Shown here one piece after another: positions 34,768 through 44,530 of a stretch of DNA of 64,000 nt. This DNA comes from Candidatus Methanoperedens sp. Lineage in GTDB: Archaea; Halobacteriota; Methanosarcinia; Methanosarcinales; Methanoperedenaceae. Each line of letters begins with the position of its first letter. The stretch's first letter is position 1. Location: contig VEPM01000018.1 in the NCBI GenBank assembly GCA_012026795.1, forward strand, positions 1 through 64,000. The letters run 5' to 3'. A program made the position numbers and the translations under genes. Under the pieces are notes generated by a model. It made no database searches and was not told the origin of the DNA. It saw only the letters and a program-made list of their open reading frames with translations.

Positions 34768-35745
34768 ATGTCTTTTTGGCAATCACGTAAAGTACTTGTA
34801 ACTGGTGGATGTGGCTTTATTGGGTCATATCTTGTTGAAGAACTTGTAGCTGCCGGCGCTCATGTCACTGTAGCAGATAATTTAAAGTATGGAAAGCTTG
34901 AGAACATCTCCAGTGTTATTGATTCAGTTCAATTTATTGAGTGTGACGTAAGCCAACTTGATACCTGCAAAGAAGTGACAACCGACACAGATGTTGTGAT
35001 GAATTTAGCGGCAAAGGCTTATGGTCTGGAATATAACATGCAACACCATGGAGAGATGCTGTATTATAATTCTATTTTACAACTGAACATGTTAGAAGCT
35101 GCCAGGCTAAATGATGTTGAGAAATTTTTAGTAGTTAGTTCTTCCTGTGTTTACCCGGATGATGCTTTTGTTCCCACGCCGGAACTCGACGTAGCAACTG
35201 GCAAACCAGAACATGGAAATGAAGGATATGGATGGGCAAAACGCATAGCAGAATTGCAGGCAACCTACTATTATCGGGAATATGGAATGGAGATTGCGAT
35301 TGTTCGACCTACAAACGCCTATGGGGGAAGATCCCCGTGGGACGAAAATATATCACATGTAATACCTGCATTGGTAAAAAAAGTACTTGATGGAGAAGAT
35401 CCAGTAATTGTATGGGGTAGTGGAAATCAGAAACGTAACTTTTTACATGCGACAGATGTTGGTAAGATAATGATGTTGATCACCGAGCATTATGCATGTG
35501 CACAACCGGTAAATATTGGTTATGAAGATGAGATTTCAATAGCTGATTTAATAAAATTGATTTGCGATGTGTCAGGAAAGCACCCCAGATTGATATTTGA
35601 CAAAACAAAACCAGAAGGTAGATTCCGCAAAGCTGTTGATGCAACGTTGCTAAATAAAGTAACGAATAATTATCAGCCCACTATCAGTTTACGCCAGGGT
35701 ATTGAAGAAATGATTGAATCGTATGAAAATACTTTTTGTAAATAA
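34768..35745 (+). CDS. NAD-dependent sugar-nucleotide epimerase/dehydratase
   Basis: The 325-residue enzyme has the Rossmann start VLVTGGCGFIGSYLVEELVA, DVVMNLAAKAYGLEYNM, VSSSCVYPDDAFVPTP and a YGWAKRIAELQATYYYREYG region holding the catalytic Y-x3-K. RPTNAYGGRSPWDENISHVI and RNFLHATDVGK are typical of the UDP-glucose-4-epimerase and GDP-sugar epimerase group. The exact sugar substrate cannot be read. The dehydrogenase gene follows 13 bases after the stop. Confidence 0.8.
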   Translation: MSFWQSRKVLVTGGCGFIGSYLVEELVAAGAHVTVADNLKYGKLENISSVIDSVQFIECDVSQLDTCKEVTTDTDVVMNLAAKAYGLEYNMQHHGEMLYYNSILQLNMLEAARLNDVEKFLVVSSSCVYPDDAFVPTPELDVATGKPEHGNEGYGWAKRIAELQATYYYREYGMEIAIVRPTNAYGGRSPWDENISHVIPALVKKVLDGEDPVIVWGSGNQKRNFLHATDVGKIMMLITEHYACAQPVNIGYEDEISIADLIKLICDVSGKHPRLIFDKTKPEGRFRKAVDATLLNKVTNNYQPTISLRQGIEEMIESYENTFCK

Positions 35746-35758
35746 AAAAGGTGCGAAA

Positions 35759-37066
35759 ATGTCCTTAATGAATAAAATAAAAGACAAAATCGCCAATGTC
35801 GCAATAATAGGACTGGGTTATGTAGGTCTTCCTCTTGCAGTAGAAGCTGGAAAAGCCGGATTCTCAGTAACCGGTATCGATATAAGTGAGCCGAAAATCA
35901 AATTGATAAATCAGGGCAGGAATTATATACCGGATATCCAGGACGAAGATATTAGGAAGCTTGTCAAAGAAAGAAAATTACAGGCAACAAATGATTTTAA
36001 GCAGATAGGACAGGCAGATATAATCATAATTTGCGTTCCAACTCCACTTGATAAGAACAAGCAACCATCCACTAAATATATAGAAGATGCTATAGAATCG
36101 GCATTGCCTTATATCAGAAAAGGACAGCTCATCATACTGGAAAGCACCACCTATCCCGGAACTACCGAAGAAATAATTCTTCCCCGTATTGGAAGTAAAG
36201 GATTAAAAGCCGGAAAGGACTTTTATCTTGTTTTTTCTCCTGAACGGATAGATCCCGGGAACACTAATTTTAAGACCTATAATATCCCCAAAGTCGTAGG
36301 CGGGGTCACAAAAGAATGCACAAAAAATGCCAGGGCATTTTATGAACAGATTACCAGCGGGGGGGTATTCGAAGTATCCTCCCCGAGAGTTGCCGAGATG
36401 GAAAAACTGCTGGAAAACATATTCAGGATAGTCAATATCTCTCTTGTCAATGAGATGGCAATGTTATGCGACAGAATGAATATTGACATATGGGAAGTCA
36501 TATCTGCTGCAAAAACCAAACCATTTGGTTATATGCCATTTTATCCCGGACCGGGTACGGGAGGCCATTGCATTCCCCTGGATCCTTTCTACCTCTCATG
36601 GAAAGCCAAAGAATTCGATTTTTCAACAAGGTTTATTGAACTTGCCGGGGAAATTAATGACAAGATGCCTGAATATATTATTGATAAAGTTGTGGATACA
36701 TTGAATAAGCACAAAAAGAGTATTAATGGGTCCCTGATATTTATTATAGGAATTGCCTACAAAAAAGACATAAATGATCTCAGGGAATCCCCGGCAATGA
36801 AAGTCGCAGAATTACTGTTGAAAAAAGGAGCAGATATTATATACCATGATCCTTTTATTTCCAGCGCAAAGATATCCGCAAAAGAATATTATTCGAAGGA
36901 ACTTACTCCGGACCTGATCCGAAAGAGTGATTTAGTTCTTGTTACTACCAATCATTCGAATATTGATTATGAGATGATATCAGGAAATGCTAAATTAATA
37001 TATGATTCCAGAAATGCAGTAAAAGATAAATATGATAATATATTTAAATTGGGAAATTGGAAATAG
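35759..37066 (+). CDS. UDP-sugar 6-dehydrogenase (WecC/WbpA/TviB type)
   Basis: The NAD-binding motif VAIIGLGYVGLPLAVEAGKA is near the start. SPERIDPGN near 160 and the catalytic cysteine in GPGTGGHCIPLDPFYL near 265 follow. The C-terminal domain has IIGIAYKKDINDLRESPAM. This is the UDP-N-acetylhexosamine dehydrogenase branch, which makes UDP-HexNAc uronic acids; uronic acids are common in archaeal N-glycans. The start at 35759 removes 15 residues overlapping the previous gene. Confidence 0.9.
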   Translation: MSLMNKIKDKIANVAIIGLGYVGLPLAVEAGKAGFSVTGIDISEPKIKLINQGRNYIPDIQDEDIRKLVKERKLQATNDFKQIGQADIIIICVPTPLDKNKQPSTKYIEDAIESALPYIRKGQLIILESTTYPGTTEEIILPRIGSKGLKAGKDFYLVFSPERIDPGNTNFKTYNIPKVVGGVTKECTKNARAFYEQITSGGVFEVSSPRVAEMEKLLENIFRIVNISLVNEMAMLCDRMNIDIWEVISAAKTKPFGYMPFYPGPGTGGHCIPLDPFYLSWKAKEFDFSTRFIELAGEINDKMPEYIIDKVVDTLNKHKKSINGSLIFIIGIAYKKDINDLRESPAMKVAELLLKKGADIIYHDPFISSAKISAKEYYSKELTPDLIRKSDLVLVTTNHSNIDYEMISGNAKLIYDSRNAVKDKYDNIFKLGNWK

Positions 37067-37072
37067 GACAGC

Positions 37073-38290
37073 ATGAAATTAGCCAGAATAACAACTTTAT
37101 ATCCCCGCAATCTGGAAGACTTTTATAGAAGGCATCAGGGCATCTCAAAACAATCTTTTCAGGAACAGAAAAAAATTCTGGAATATAATGCATTTGGCTG
37201 GTCTGATTTCTGGGATCATGCCCTGATACCGCTTGGATATGAAGTCATGGAAATTATATTAAATGCTGAATCCATGCAACGGGCATGGGCACGGGAAAAT
37301 TCAATCCCTGATTCTGGCGGAATGGACCTGAACGAGATTGCATTAGAGCAGATAAAATGGTTCCAACCGGATATTCTCTGGTTTGATGATTTAAGTGAAG
37401 ATCTATTAAAGCGAATCCGGTTTGAATTTCCTTCAATTCGTCTTGTATTGGGCTGGGTTGGGAGTGCAATACCCAAATCAAATATATGGCAGCATATGGA
37501 TTTGATATTAACCTGTGCACCCGAATCCCGGGACTATCTCCAGGCAGCCGGATTTCGCTGTAAGCAAATACATCACGGATTTGATCCGAGAATAAACTGC
37601 CGGCTTAATGATAATCCAAAAAAGAGTGACGCTTCCTTTATTGGACAAATAGTACTCAGAAGCCAGTTTCACCTGTATCGTGAGCATTTTCTTGAACAGC
37701 TTACATCGCATGTTGATATAGACATTTTTTCACCAAATGCGGATTTTGGATGGAAAGACGATTTAAAGACTTTATTGATGCAAATACTTTATGAGGGGTA
37801 CCAGATTACGAAGCATGTTGGTTTTTTAGAATCAACAATAAAGTCTTTACCTGTGATCGGTAAAGTTACTCAATGGACATCCAGACCGCGTTTTCCGATC
37901 AATCGCAAACTCCAGCAAAGTATGAAACCTGCTGTTTTTGGCATAGAAATGTTCCAGGTTTTACGAGATTCAAAGATATCTCTCAATATCCATGCAGATT
38001 CATCTCCAACTTATGCTTCCAATATACGTTTATTTGAAGCAACGGGTGTCGGAACATGCTTACTCACAGACTGGAAGGAAAATATACATGAACTTTTCGA
38101 ACCTGATAAGGAAGTTGTTGTCTACAAAACCGTCTCTGAGTGTATAGAGAAGATCAGATGGTTACTTGAGCATCCTGAAGAAAGAGAAGAGATAGCCCGG
38201 GCGGGTAAGGCACGTACTCTTAAAGAACATACCTTTTCACACAGGGCAAAACAATTAGATGAAATTATTAGAATTGAATTAGGACTATGA
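37073..38290 (+). CDS. CgeB-type glycosyltransferase
   Basis: The 405-residue GT-B-like protein is of the group that pairs an N-terminal domain (LARITTLYPRNLEDFYRRHQ, IRLVLGWVGSAIPKSN) with a C-terminal glycosyl-transferases-group-1 domain. In the C-terminal domain, ILNIHADSSPTYASNIRLFE-like text is followed by ATGVGTCLLTDWKENIHELF, LFEPDKEVVVYKT and CIEKIRWLLEHPEEREEIAR. It overlaps the next gene by 4 bases. Donor and acceptor are not determined. Confidence 0.8.
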   Translation: MKLARITTLYPRNLEDFYRRHQGISKQSFQEQKKILEYNAFGWSDFWDHALIPLGYEVMEIILNAESMQRAWARENSIPDSGGMDLNEIALEQIKWFQPDILWFDDLSEDLLKRIRFEFPSIRLVLGWVGSAIPKSNIWQHMDLILTCAPESRDYLQAAGFRCKQIHHGFDPRINCRLNDNPKKSDASFIGQIVLRSQFHLYREHFLEQLTSHVDIDIFSPNADFGWKDDLKTLLMQILYEGYQITKHVGFLESTIKSLPVIGKVTQWTSRPRFPINRKLQQSMKPAVFGIEMFQVLRDSKISLNIHADSSPTYASNIRLFEATGVGTCLLTDWKENIHELFEPDKEVVVYKTVSECIEKIRWLLEHPEEREEIARAGKARTLKEHTFSHRAKQLDEIIRIELGL

Positions 38291-39777
38291 TTAAAAAAGA
38301 AGCCAAAAAAATTGATGTACTATTTATTATTCCACCGGTTTTAAGATTCATGAATAGAAGTAGTACTAATTTTCCATTGGGTCTTGGGTATATTGCTGCA
38401 TATTTGAAAAATAAACAGAATATTCACGCTGAAATATATAATGCAGACATTTACCAAAGCCCAACAAAAATGAAAACTTTTCTTACATCTTTTTATAAAT
38501 TATTGAAAACGAAATTTCTTTCATATTCAGATAATGTAGATTTTGCTGAAAAATGGCCAGAATATTATAATATAGTTAATGATATAGATAACCCGATATG
38601 GGATGAGGTTAGGAGTATCTTAAAAAAAGCAAACCCAAAAATTGTGGGGATTGGATCTAAGGTAGTTGATATTCCTTCAACAATTGTTTTAGCAAAAATT
38701 GTGAAAGAAGTGTTACCTGAGGCAAAAGTCGTTGTCGGAGGGCCATCAGCGATAACTTGTTCTGAATATTTGATGAAAAACAGCCCGATTGATTATTTAG
38801 TTACCGGGGAGGGGGAAGAAACGATGATGGAACTTGTAAGCTTTATAATTAATAATATCAATAATTATCAAATACAAGATATAAAAGGGATTATTTATAG
38901 GGATGAATCCAATAAAATCATAAAAAATCCACCCCGGTTATTAATCCAGAACCTGGATGAAATACCGTTTCCTGAAAGGGAATCAATGTTCATCGTAGAA
39001 AAAAATAATGACATTAAATATATTGATGCATTCGGGGATATTCTAACAACAAGAGGCTGTCCTTTCCCATGCAGGTTTTGTGCTGCACATGAAGCATGGG
39101 GAACGAAAAAAACCAGATTTAGAAGCATCGATAATATTATTCAGGAATTGAAATATCTTGTAAATACTTTTGGCCAAAAAAATTTCATATTCTGGGATGA
39201 TTTGTTTACAATTGATAAGAATAGGACCATGGAATTATGCCAGAAAATAATAGATAATAAACTTGACATCAGGTGGTTATGTCTGGTAAGAATAGATAAA
39301 ATTGATGCTGAATTACTGGAAAAAATGAAAACGGCCGGTTGTTATGAGATTCAGATTGGAATTGAATCAGGAAATGACAGAATATTAAGTTACATTAGAA
39401 AAGGCATTAATTTAGAAATAATCCGGAAGCAAATATCAATAATACGGCAATCAGGTATAAATTGGAGAATTTTTTTAATAATTGGCTTTCCTACGGAAAC
39501 CAGAGAAGAAATCCGGGATACAATTAATTTAATCGCAGAAATAAAACCGACTTTTGTTGATTTAAGCATTTTTTGCCCGTATCCGGGTACAGATTTTTAT
39601 TATGACCTGCAAAAACAGGGACAGCTTGATAAGGATTTCATGAAAAGCGATATGTGGTATCCTTATATAACTTATACTGGTACTATGAATAATGAAGAAT
39701 TTAAAAAAATTGCCTTAGAAGCTTTAAAATATGTGGATAAATATAATTATAATAATGCATATAAGAAAATATTTTAG
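38287..39777 (+). CDS. B12-binding radical SAM protein
   Basis: The protein (496 residues) has an N-terminal cobalamin-binding fold (GIGSKVVDIPSTIVLAKIVK, VVVGGPSAITCSEYLM, YLVTGEGEETMMEL). A radical SAM domain follows with CxxxCxxC in RGCPFPCRFCAAHEAWG near 260, a GIESGNDRILSYIRKGI segment near 358, and FLIIGFPTETREEI. The type resembles BchE/HpnJ-like enzymes, which carry out methylation or rearrangement. Inside a glycan island it may methylate or remodel a sugar or polyprenol, but the substrate is unknown. It overlaps the upstream gene by 4 bases. Confidence 0.88.
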   Translation: MIKKEAKKIDVLFIIPPVLRFMNRSSTNFPLGLGYIAAYLKNKQNIHAEIYNADIYQSPTKMKTFLTSFYKLLKTKFLSYSDNVDFAEKWPEYYNIVNDIDNPIWDEVRSILKKANPKIVGIGSKVVDIPSTIVLAKIVKEVLPEAKVVVGGPSAITCSEYLMKNSPIDYLVTGEGEETMMELVSFIINNINNYQIQDIKGIIYRDESNKIIKNPPRLLIQNLDEIPFPERESMFIVEKNNDIKYIDAFGDILTTRGCPFPCRFCAAHEAWGTKKTRFRSIDNIIQELKYLVNTFGQKNFIFWDDLFTIDKNRTMELCQKIIDNKLDIRWLCLVRIDKIDAELLEKMKTAGCYEIQIGIESGNDRILSYIRKGINLEIIRKQISIIRQSGINWRIFLIIGFPTETREEIRDTINLIAEIKPTFVDLSIFCPYPGTDFYYDLQKQGQLDKDFMKSDMWYPYITYTGTMNNEEFKKIALEALKYVDKYNYNNAYKKIF

Positions 39778-39818
39778 AAAATATTGCTTAAAACTCTTAA
39801 TTCTATGAGATTGATATA

Positions 39819-40688
39819 ATGGCTCGAACACTTAAAATAATTAATTATTGCATAAACAGGTTTTCATTCTCCCTGACCATGCTCAGGTACTTACCAATGA
39901 GGATTTCAGCAGAGATTTCAAGATATCGAAAAAATCATATCCATAAACTCCATGGTTATTATATAGAAGCACCCGACCTATTATCGCTTTACATTGAAAA
40001 CAAGGATATTTTCTTAAAACAAATATATGGTTTCACTTCCCTTAAACCCGCTCCCAGGATTATCGATTGTGGCGGATTTATTGGAATGTCCACATTATAT
40101 TTCAGGAAAAAATATCCTGATGCAAAAATAATCACTTTTGAACCTGATCCGAAAATATTCCAGATACTGAAAAGAAACATGGAGCGAAATCATATTACAA
40201 ATGTCGAGCTAATAGATTCAGCAGTCTCAAAAGTCGATGGATACCTTATGTTTGATGCTGATGGTTCTGATGGCGGATCACTGGTCAATAAGAATTCAAC
40301 AAACATTAATCAAATCAAAGTAAAATCCTGCCGTTTATCTTCATACTTAAGCGAACCAGTGGATTTTCTCAAACTGAATATCGAAGGAGCCGAGTGGGAT
40401 GTTTTTCAAGAGATTGAACCGGTAATACATAACGTTGATCAACTGGTTCTGGAATATCACCATTTTCCCGGATATGAGCCACAATTACATAATATATTAA
40501 CATTGTTGCATAAAAATGGTTTCCGTTATATAATCAACCACTTTGACTATGAAACAAATCCTGCTGTCAGGACCCCATTAACAATATCCAGAGATACAAC
40601 CTATTTTTTAATTGTCTATGCCCGGAGATTAGATGAAAAAGATGATAGAATTATTCAAAAAGATTATAAAACTATTCAAAAAAGTTAA
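39819..40688 (+). CDS. FkbM family methyltransferase
   Basis: The 289-residue protein shows the FkbM pattern: IIDCGGFIGMSTLYFRKKYP near 84, ITFEPDPKIFQILKRNMERN near 105, VDFLKLNIEGAEWDVFQEIE near 186, and LVLEYHHFPG near 210. Such enzymes O-methylate sugars in glycolipids and capsules. Its end overlaps the next gene by 56 bases in another frame, with a tail rich in Lys and Asp. Confidence 0.85.
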   Translation: MARTLKIINYCINRFSFSLTMLRYLPMRISAEISRYRKNHIHKLHGYYIEAPDLLSLYIENKDIFLKQIYGFTSLKPAPRIIDCGGFIGMSTLYFRKKYPDAKIITFEPDPKIFQILKRNMERNHITNVELIDSAVSKVDGYLMFDADGSDGGSLVNKNSTNINQIKVKSCRLSSYLSEPVDFLKLNIEGAEWDVFQEIEPVIHNVDQLVLEYHHFPGYEPQLHNILTLLHKNGFRYIINHFDYETNPAVRTPLTISRDTTYFLIVYARRLDEKDDRIIQKDYKTIQKS

Positions 40689-41328
40689 CTGGTATAATCT
40701 CCGAACCACAAAACCTGTCAGTCGTATGTTTGGTCTTGATCGCGGACAACCAATAGATAGGTACTACATAGAGTCATTTCTGGAAAATAATTCAAGCAGC
40801 ATCAAAGGAAAAGTTCTTGAAATTGCAGACAATAAATATACAAAAAAATTCGGGGGAAAAAACGTCCTTGGATCAGAAGTCCTTCATGCTGTTGATGGAA
40901 ATCCGAAAGCTACCATTGTTGGGGACCTGGCTACAGGCCAGGGAATTCCTGAAAATACTTTCGATTGTTTTATCATGACACAAACACTGCAATTTATTTA
41001 TGAATTCCATTCTGCAGCCGAAAATGTGGTTAAATGTCTGAAGCCAGGGGGCGTTGCATTAATAACTGTCGCTGGTATCAGCCAGATATCCAGGTATGAT
41101 ATGAAAAGGTGGGGGGATTACTGGCGTTTTACAGACAAATCCCTTGCAATGCTTTTTGAACAATATGTACCTGAAGAAAATATTAAAATTAAAACGTATG
41201 GTAATGTTTTATCATCGGTTGCATTTCTTCATGGATTGGCTTGCGATGAATTGACCAGGGAAGAACTGGATTATGTTGACCAAGACTACCAGATGCTTAT
41301 AACAGCTGTAATTAACAAACCACTATGA
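40633..41328 (+). CDS. Class I SAM-dependent methyltransferase
   Basis: The 231-residue protein has VLEIADNKYTKKFGGKNVLG near 59, CFIMTQTLQFIYEFHSAAEN near 114 and CLKPGGVALITVAGISQISR near 136. This is a methyltransferase-11-like core whose glycine-rich SAM loop is changed to IADNKYTKKFGG, so the SAM site is unusual. Its start lies within the previous gene, an overlap of 56 bases, and it overlaps the deacetylase gene by 4 bases. Substrate unknown. Confidence 0.7.
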   Translation: MKKMIELFKKIIKLFKKVNWYNLRTTKPVSRMFGLDRGQPIDRYYIESFLENNSSSIKGKVLEIADNKYTKKFGGKNVLGSEVLHAVDGNPKATIVGDLATGQGIPENTFDCFIMTQTLQFIYEFHSAAENVVKCLKPGGVALITVAGISQISRYDMKRWGDYWRFTDKSLAMLFEQYVPEENIKIKTYGNVLSSVAFLHGLACDELTREELDYVDQDYQMLITAVINKPL

Positions 41329-42320
41329 GTTTAAAGGGCAAGATATACGAGACATACAAAGCAGCCTGTTCGCCAATACGCTTTGCTTGCAATCTCATTG
41401 ATTCGCCGGCTATCATTCTGATATACCACAGGGTAGCATTTCTGGAAAATGATCCTCAATTACTGGCGGTTAAACCTGATAATTTTTACAGGCAGGTCGA
41501 ATGGTTAAAAAACAAGTATAATATAATCACTCTTGAAGAACTTGGGAATCATTTGAAAAACGGAAGTATTCCAAAAAAATCCGTAGTAATAACTTTCGAT
41601 GATGGATATGCAGATAATTGCCTGGAGGCATTGCCTGTTCTGGAAGCCCTGTCAGCCCATGCTACATTTTTTATCACGACAGATTCAATTGGTTCTGAAA
41701 GGGAATTCTGGTGGGATGATCTTGAGCGGATTTTTTTAAATGATGTAATTCTACCTGTCTCCTTATCATTAGATATTTCCGGGAAAAAATATAACTTTGA
41801 TACATCCAATCCTGCATCAAAGTTGAAAACATATAAAAAATTACATCCTCTGCTTAAATTCCGAAAATCAGTTGACAGGGATGATTTAATCAAAAAGATT
41901 TTAGACTGGGGCGGTTTAAGTTATAAAGGCCGCAAGACATATAGGCCAATGAATATAAAAGAAGTGTCCAGGCTATCCAGTAGTGAATATGCAACCATTG
42001 GGGCCCATACCCAATCACATCCCCCATTATCAATATTGTCAAAAGATGAACAGAAAAATGAGATTATCCAATCCAGAATGCAATTAGAAGATTGGACGAA
42101 TACACGAATTAAACACTTTTCTTATCCGTTTGGCTCTATAATAGATTACAACAAAAATTCAGTTGCAATTTGCAAAGAAGAGGGTTTTAGCACAGCCTGC
42201 TCCAATTTCCATAGCCAGGTACATTCATGGTCTAACAGATACGAATTACCACGCTATTTAATTCGCGATTGGGATTTTGAGTTTTTCAAGAATCAGATAA
42301 ACAAGTTTTTTTGGTATTGA
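41325..42320 (+). CDS. Polysaccharide deacetylase (NodB family)
   Basis: The catalytic motifs are VVITFDDGYADN (near 90, metal-binding Asp pair) and IGAHTQSHPPLS (near 226, metal-binding His residues). HFSYPFGSI comes near 265. Such enzymes remove N-acetyl groups from hexosamine residues. The 331-residue protein has no clear signal peptide, so it may act in the cytoplasm on a lipid-linked glycan or sugar nucleotide. The next gene begins 3 bases after its stop. Confidence 0.88.
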   Translation: MSLKGKIYETYKAACSPIRFACNLIDSPAIILIYHRVAFLENDPQLLAVKPDNFYRQVEWLKNKYNIITLEELGNHLKNGSIPKKSVVITFDDGYADNCLEALPVLEALSAHATFFITTDSIGSEREFWWDDLERIFLNDVILPVSLSLDISGKKYNFDTSNPASKLKTYKKLHPLLKFRKSVDRDDLIKKILDWGGLSYKGRKTYRPMNIKEVSRLSSSEYATIGAHTQSHPPLSILSKDEQKNEIIQSRMQLEDWTNTRIKHFSYPFGSIIDYNKNSVAICKEEGFSTACSNFHSQVHSWSNRYELPRYLIRDWDFEFFKNQINKFFWY

Positions 42321-42323
42321 TAC

Positions 42324-43550
42324 GTGAACATCCTCCATATAAACACACTCGACAACACCGGTGGCGCAGCAAAAGTAGCCTGTCGCTTAAAAAACGGCTT
42401 GAAAAAAATTGGGTATAATTCATGGATGCTTGTAGGGTATAAATTTCGCAAAAGCCAGGATGTAAAGCAGATTTCCTGGAACAAATATATCCAGATGGGA
42501 TATTATGTATTCTCTGCCGCAATCCTGCGTCCCGGCCTGATCTTCCGGGGTACATTCCGAATAAAAAATCGAAGCGATGTCACAAATTCAGATATTATCC
42601 ATTTGCATAATCTTCATGGAGGATATTTTAATCTACTTGCGCTTCCTGAATTATCAAAACTAAAACCTACTATATATACATTGCATGATATGTGGGCCTT
42701 TACCGGACATTGTGCTCACTCGTTCGATTGTGATAAATGGCAGACAGGATGTGGAGATTGCCCCTATCTGAAGGTATATCCGGCATTATGGTATGATATT
42801 ACACACAATCTCTGGGAGATTAAAAAAAATATTTATAGCAAATCTGATTTTATCATAGTGACACCATCAAGATGGATGGAAAATAAACTTAAAAAAAGCA
42901 TTCTGTCAGATAAAAAGACATATGTGATATACAATGGGATCGATCCTGAAATCTTTCACCCGATGGACAAAATGAATGTCCGGAAAAAACTTAACTTACC
43001 GCCTGATAAAACCATATTGATGTTCAGCGCATATTCCGGACTCAAAAATGCCTGGAAGGGCGGGGATTATCTATTAAAAGCACTGGAACAGATAGATGGC
43101 GAAAAAATCTTTTTTTTAAATATTGGCTCAAAAGAAAATTTAGAAAAACGGGTAAAAAAATCGATTGAATGGATTTCAATCCCATATGTCGATAATGAAA
43201 CAACGATGGCAGAATATTATGCTGCCTCAGACCTGTTCCTGTATCCTTCACTTGCTGATAACTGCCCCCTGGTAGTTTTAGAATCAATGGCCTGTGGTAC
43301 TCCGGTAATAGCATTTGAGACTGGCGGTATTCCTGAACTTTTGACAAATATGAGAACCGGGTACATTGCACGATACAAAGATGTGGATGATTTCGTGAAA
43401 GGAATTAGGCTGTTCTTAGATAATGTCGAACTTAGAGAGAAAGCAGGTTTGTCTGCAAGAAAAGATGTTGAAAAACACTTTACATTAGACAAAATGGTTA
43501 TGTTATATGAGGAACTTTACCATATAATCAAAGAAAAACGATTGTCGTAA
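42324..43550 (+). CDS. Glycosyltransferase family 4
   Basis: The 408-residue GT-B enzyme begins at GTG (NILHINTLDNTGGAAKVACR). It contains the C-terminal nucleotide-sugar site DLFLYPSLADNCPLVVLESM with ACGTPVIAFETGGIPELL, the E-x7-E pattern of GT4. A Cys-rich HCAHSFDCDKWQTGCGDCPY segment near 130 is common in relatives from capsule clusters and may bind metal. GTG is the only start directly after the previous stop. Confidence 0.9.
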   Translation: MNILHINTLDNTGGAAKVACRLKNGLKKIGYNSWMLVGYKFRKSQDVKQISWNKYIQMGYYVFSAAILRPGLIFRGTFRIKNRSDVTNSDIIHLHNLHGGYFNLLALPELSKLKPTIYTLHDMWAFTGHCAHSFDCDKWQTGCGDCPYLKVYPALWYDITHNLWEIKKNIYSKSDFIIVTPSRWMENKLKKSILSDKKTYVIYNGIDPEIFHPMDKMNVRKKLNLPPDKTILMFSAYSGLKNAWKGGDYLLKALEQIDGEKIFFLNIGSKENLEKRVKKSIEWISIPYVDNETTMAEYYAASDLFLYPSLADNCPLVVLESMACGTPVIAFETGGIPELLTNMRTGYIARYKDVDDFVKGIRLFLDNVELREKAGLSARKDVEKHFTLDKMVMLYEELYHIIKEKRLS

Positions 43551-43585
43551 CTGGTGGAAAAGACAACTAAGAAAGAGAAGATATC

Positions 43586-44521
43586 ATGAATTACACATCC
43601 AAAATCTACATTCCGGGTCATCGGGGTATGGCCGGCTCAGCCATAAAACGAAACCTGGAATCAAAAGGCTACCGTAACCTCATAACCCGCAACCGCAGCG
43701 AGCTTGACCTCACCAACCAGCAGGCTGTCAGCAACTTCTTCGAAACAGAAATGCCGGAATACGTCTTCTTAGCAGCAGCAAAGGTGGGAGGTATCATGGC
43801 AAACAGTACGTATCCTGCGGATTTCATCTATGAAAATATCATGATCGAAGCCAATGTTATCCATGCAGCATACACCAGCGGCGTGAAAAAAATGCTATTC
43901 CTTGGCTCTTCATGTATATATCCCAGGCTTGCGCCGCAACCGCTGAAAGAGGAGTATCTGCTAACAGGCGAGCTTGAAGTCACCAATGAGGCGTATGCTA
44001 TTGCAAAGATTGCGGGAATACGAATGTGTAAACATTACAACCAGCAGTATGGGATGAACTTCATCTCGGTTATGCCAACCAACCTTTATGGACCCAATGA
44101 CAACTATGACCTTAAGACATCTCATGTCATGGCTGCGCTTATCCGCAAGTTCCATGAGGCGAAGATGAATAACGCGCCGCAGATCATTGTATGGGGCACA
44201 GGGATGCCCAGGCGGGAGTTCCTGCACGTGGATGATATGGCTGACGCATGTGTATATTTGATGGAAAACTATGATGCTCCGGCCATCGGGGAGTTTGTAA
44301 ACATAGGGGTTGGAGAGGATTTGACAATTCGTGAGCTTGCTGAACTGATAGGAGACATCGCAGGATATAAGGGAAAGATCGTGTACGACACCACAAAGCC
44401 TGACGGGACTCCGCAAAAGCTGCTGGATGTCAGCAGGTTGAACAGGCTTGGATGGAAAGCAAGTATATCCCTGAGGGATGGAATTAAACAAACATATGAG
44501 CTGTATGCAGGCAAACACTGA
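43586..44521 (+). CDS. fcl: GDP-L-fucose synthase (GDP-4-keto-6-deoxymannose epimerase/reductase)
   Basis: The protein is 311 residues. [20 protein letters not shown] is the Rossmann start (the family typically has GHRGMVGSA). [40 protein letters not shown] and [10 protein letters not shown] (Y-x3-K) follow. This is the standard signature of Fcl/WcaG, which turns the Gmd product into GDP-fucose. Gmd lies at the other end of the island, 24 kb away. Base composition is more GC-rich than the middle genes. Confidence 0.92.
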   Translation: MNYTSKIYIPGHRGMAGSAIKRNLESKGYRNLITRNRSELDLTNQQAVSNFFETEMPEYVFLAAAKVGGIMANSTYPADFIYENIMIEANVIHAAYTSGVKKMLFLGSSCIYPRLAPQPLKEEYLLTGELEVTNEAYAIAKIAGIRMCKHYNQQYGMNFISVMPTNLYGPNDNYDLKTSHVMAALIRKFHEAKMNNAPQIIVWGTGMPRREFLHVDDMADACVYLMENYDAPAIGEFVNIGVGEDLTIRELAELIGDIAGYKGKIVYDTTKPDGTPQKLLDVSRLNRLGWKASISLRDGIKQTYELYAGKH

Positions 44522-44530
44522 TGAAATAAA

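Noticed and set aside
43961-44518. Minus-strand ORF of 185 aa inside the GDP-fucose synthase gene
   Set aside because: It is antisense to a gene with full-length family motifs; no start signal or domain is visible.
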